6,125 nucleotides of DNA from an uncultured Lachnospiraceae bacterium (GTDB lineage: Bacteria; Bacillota_A; Clostridia; Lachnospirales; Lachnospiraceae): NCBI GenBank assembly GCA_947175285.1, contig CAMWMM010000320.1, positions 1-6,125 of the forward strand. The letters run 5' to 3'. This document shows positions 5,889 to 6,125 of the stretch, piece after piece (position 1 is the stretch's first letter; every line of letters begins with the position of its first letter). Below the pieces are notes generated by a model. That model was given only the letters and a program-made list of their open reading frames with translations. It did not search any database and was not told the origin of the DNA. The position numbers were made by a program, and so were the translations under genes.

Positions 5889-6125
5889 CGTTTCCGCAAT
5901 TTTATTAACAGCATCCATGCCCTCCGTTACCTTGCCGAAAGCGGCATAAGCGCCGTCCAAGTGCGGAGAGTCTTTGTGCATGATAAAAAACTGGCTTCCT
6001 GCGGAATCAGGCTGCATGCTTCTTGCCATGGAAAGAACGCCTGCCGTATGCTTTAAGTCATTCGGATAACCGTTCTGTGCAAATTCGCCGCGAATGGAAT
6101 AACCCGGACCACCCATGCCGGTTCC
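5790..6125 (-). CDS. Cyclophilin-type peptidyl-prolyl cis-trans isomerase, C-terminal part
   Basis: The frame enters at the right window edge and ends at TAA 5790-5792, giving 111 residues of a protein that is usually about 170-200 long. It starts in the conserved GTGMGGPGYSIRGEF segment and includes AGSQFFIMH, HLDGAYAAFGKV and a C-terminal tail ending PEPEKL. It catalyses proline cis-trans isomerisation in protein folding; no signal sequence can be assessed because the N-terminus is outside. The FHR.I..GF catalytic segment is also outside. At the position of human CypA Trp121 the residue is His (SPHLDG), as in several bacterial forms, which predicts weak cyclosporin binding. The last 33 codons are repeated at 925-1023. 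No convincing terminator follows the stop on the minus strand, consistent with foreign DNA now lying directly downstream. Confidence 0.92.
   Translation of the reverse strand, partial: GTGMGGPGYSIRGEFAQNGYPNDLKHTAGVLSMARSMQPDSAGSQFFIMHKDSPHLDGAYAAFGKVTEGMDAVNKIAETATDFSDRPIEPQVIDTVTVETFGVEYPEPEKL

Overview
The window looks like chromosomal DNA from an anaerobic Gram-positive gut bacterium of the Clostridia, probably Lachnospiraceae-like. This is inferred from three things: an IS91-family transposase of the type common in that group, a very large cell-surface protein with InlB-type B-repeats and a PRTGD-type wall-anchor motif, and a remnant of a Tn916-like tyrosine recombinase. No taxonomic marker gene is present.

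Layout from left to right. (1) Positions 1-821, minus strand: the first two thirds of an IS91-family rolling-circle transposase, cut by the window edge and carrying a stop at codon 9. Two perfect hairpins (861-878 and 890-906) lie just outside it and probably mark the element's end. (2) Positions 925-1029: an orphan 3' end of a cyclophilin gene, followed by a hairpin terminator (1040-1083). (3) Positions 1087-5268, minus strand: a giant secreted, surface-anchored protein of about 1393 residues. It has a signal peptide, a highly acidic repeat region, a right-handed beta-helix with GGAI/FxxN repeats, two InlB B-repeats flanking a MucBP-like unit, two Ig-like domains, a PRTGD motif and a two-helix C-terminal tail. 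(4) Positions 5269-5789: its promoter region, then a badly decayed tyrosine recombinase (5474-5745, plus strand) spread over three reading frames. (5) Positions 5790-6125, minus strand: the C-terminal part of an apparently intact cyclophilin-type peptidyl-prolyl isomerase, cut by the window edge.

The most notable structure ties regions 2 to 5 together. The last 99 bp of the cyclophilin gene (5790-5888, ending exactly on its stop codon) are repeated without a mismatch at 925-1023. The two copies bracket the surface-protein gene and the integrase remnant, and the integrase 3' end points at the cyclophilin copy from 44 bp away. This is the arrangement expected of an integrative element that entered the 3' end of a housekeeping gene and restored it, leaving the displaced 3' end at the far side. 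The cargo would be a single adhesin-like gene. The main tension is that the repeats are identical while the integrase is heavily degraded.
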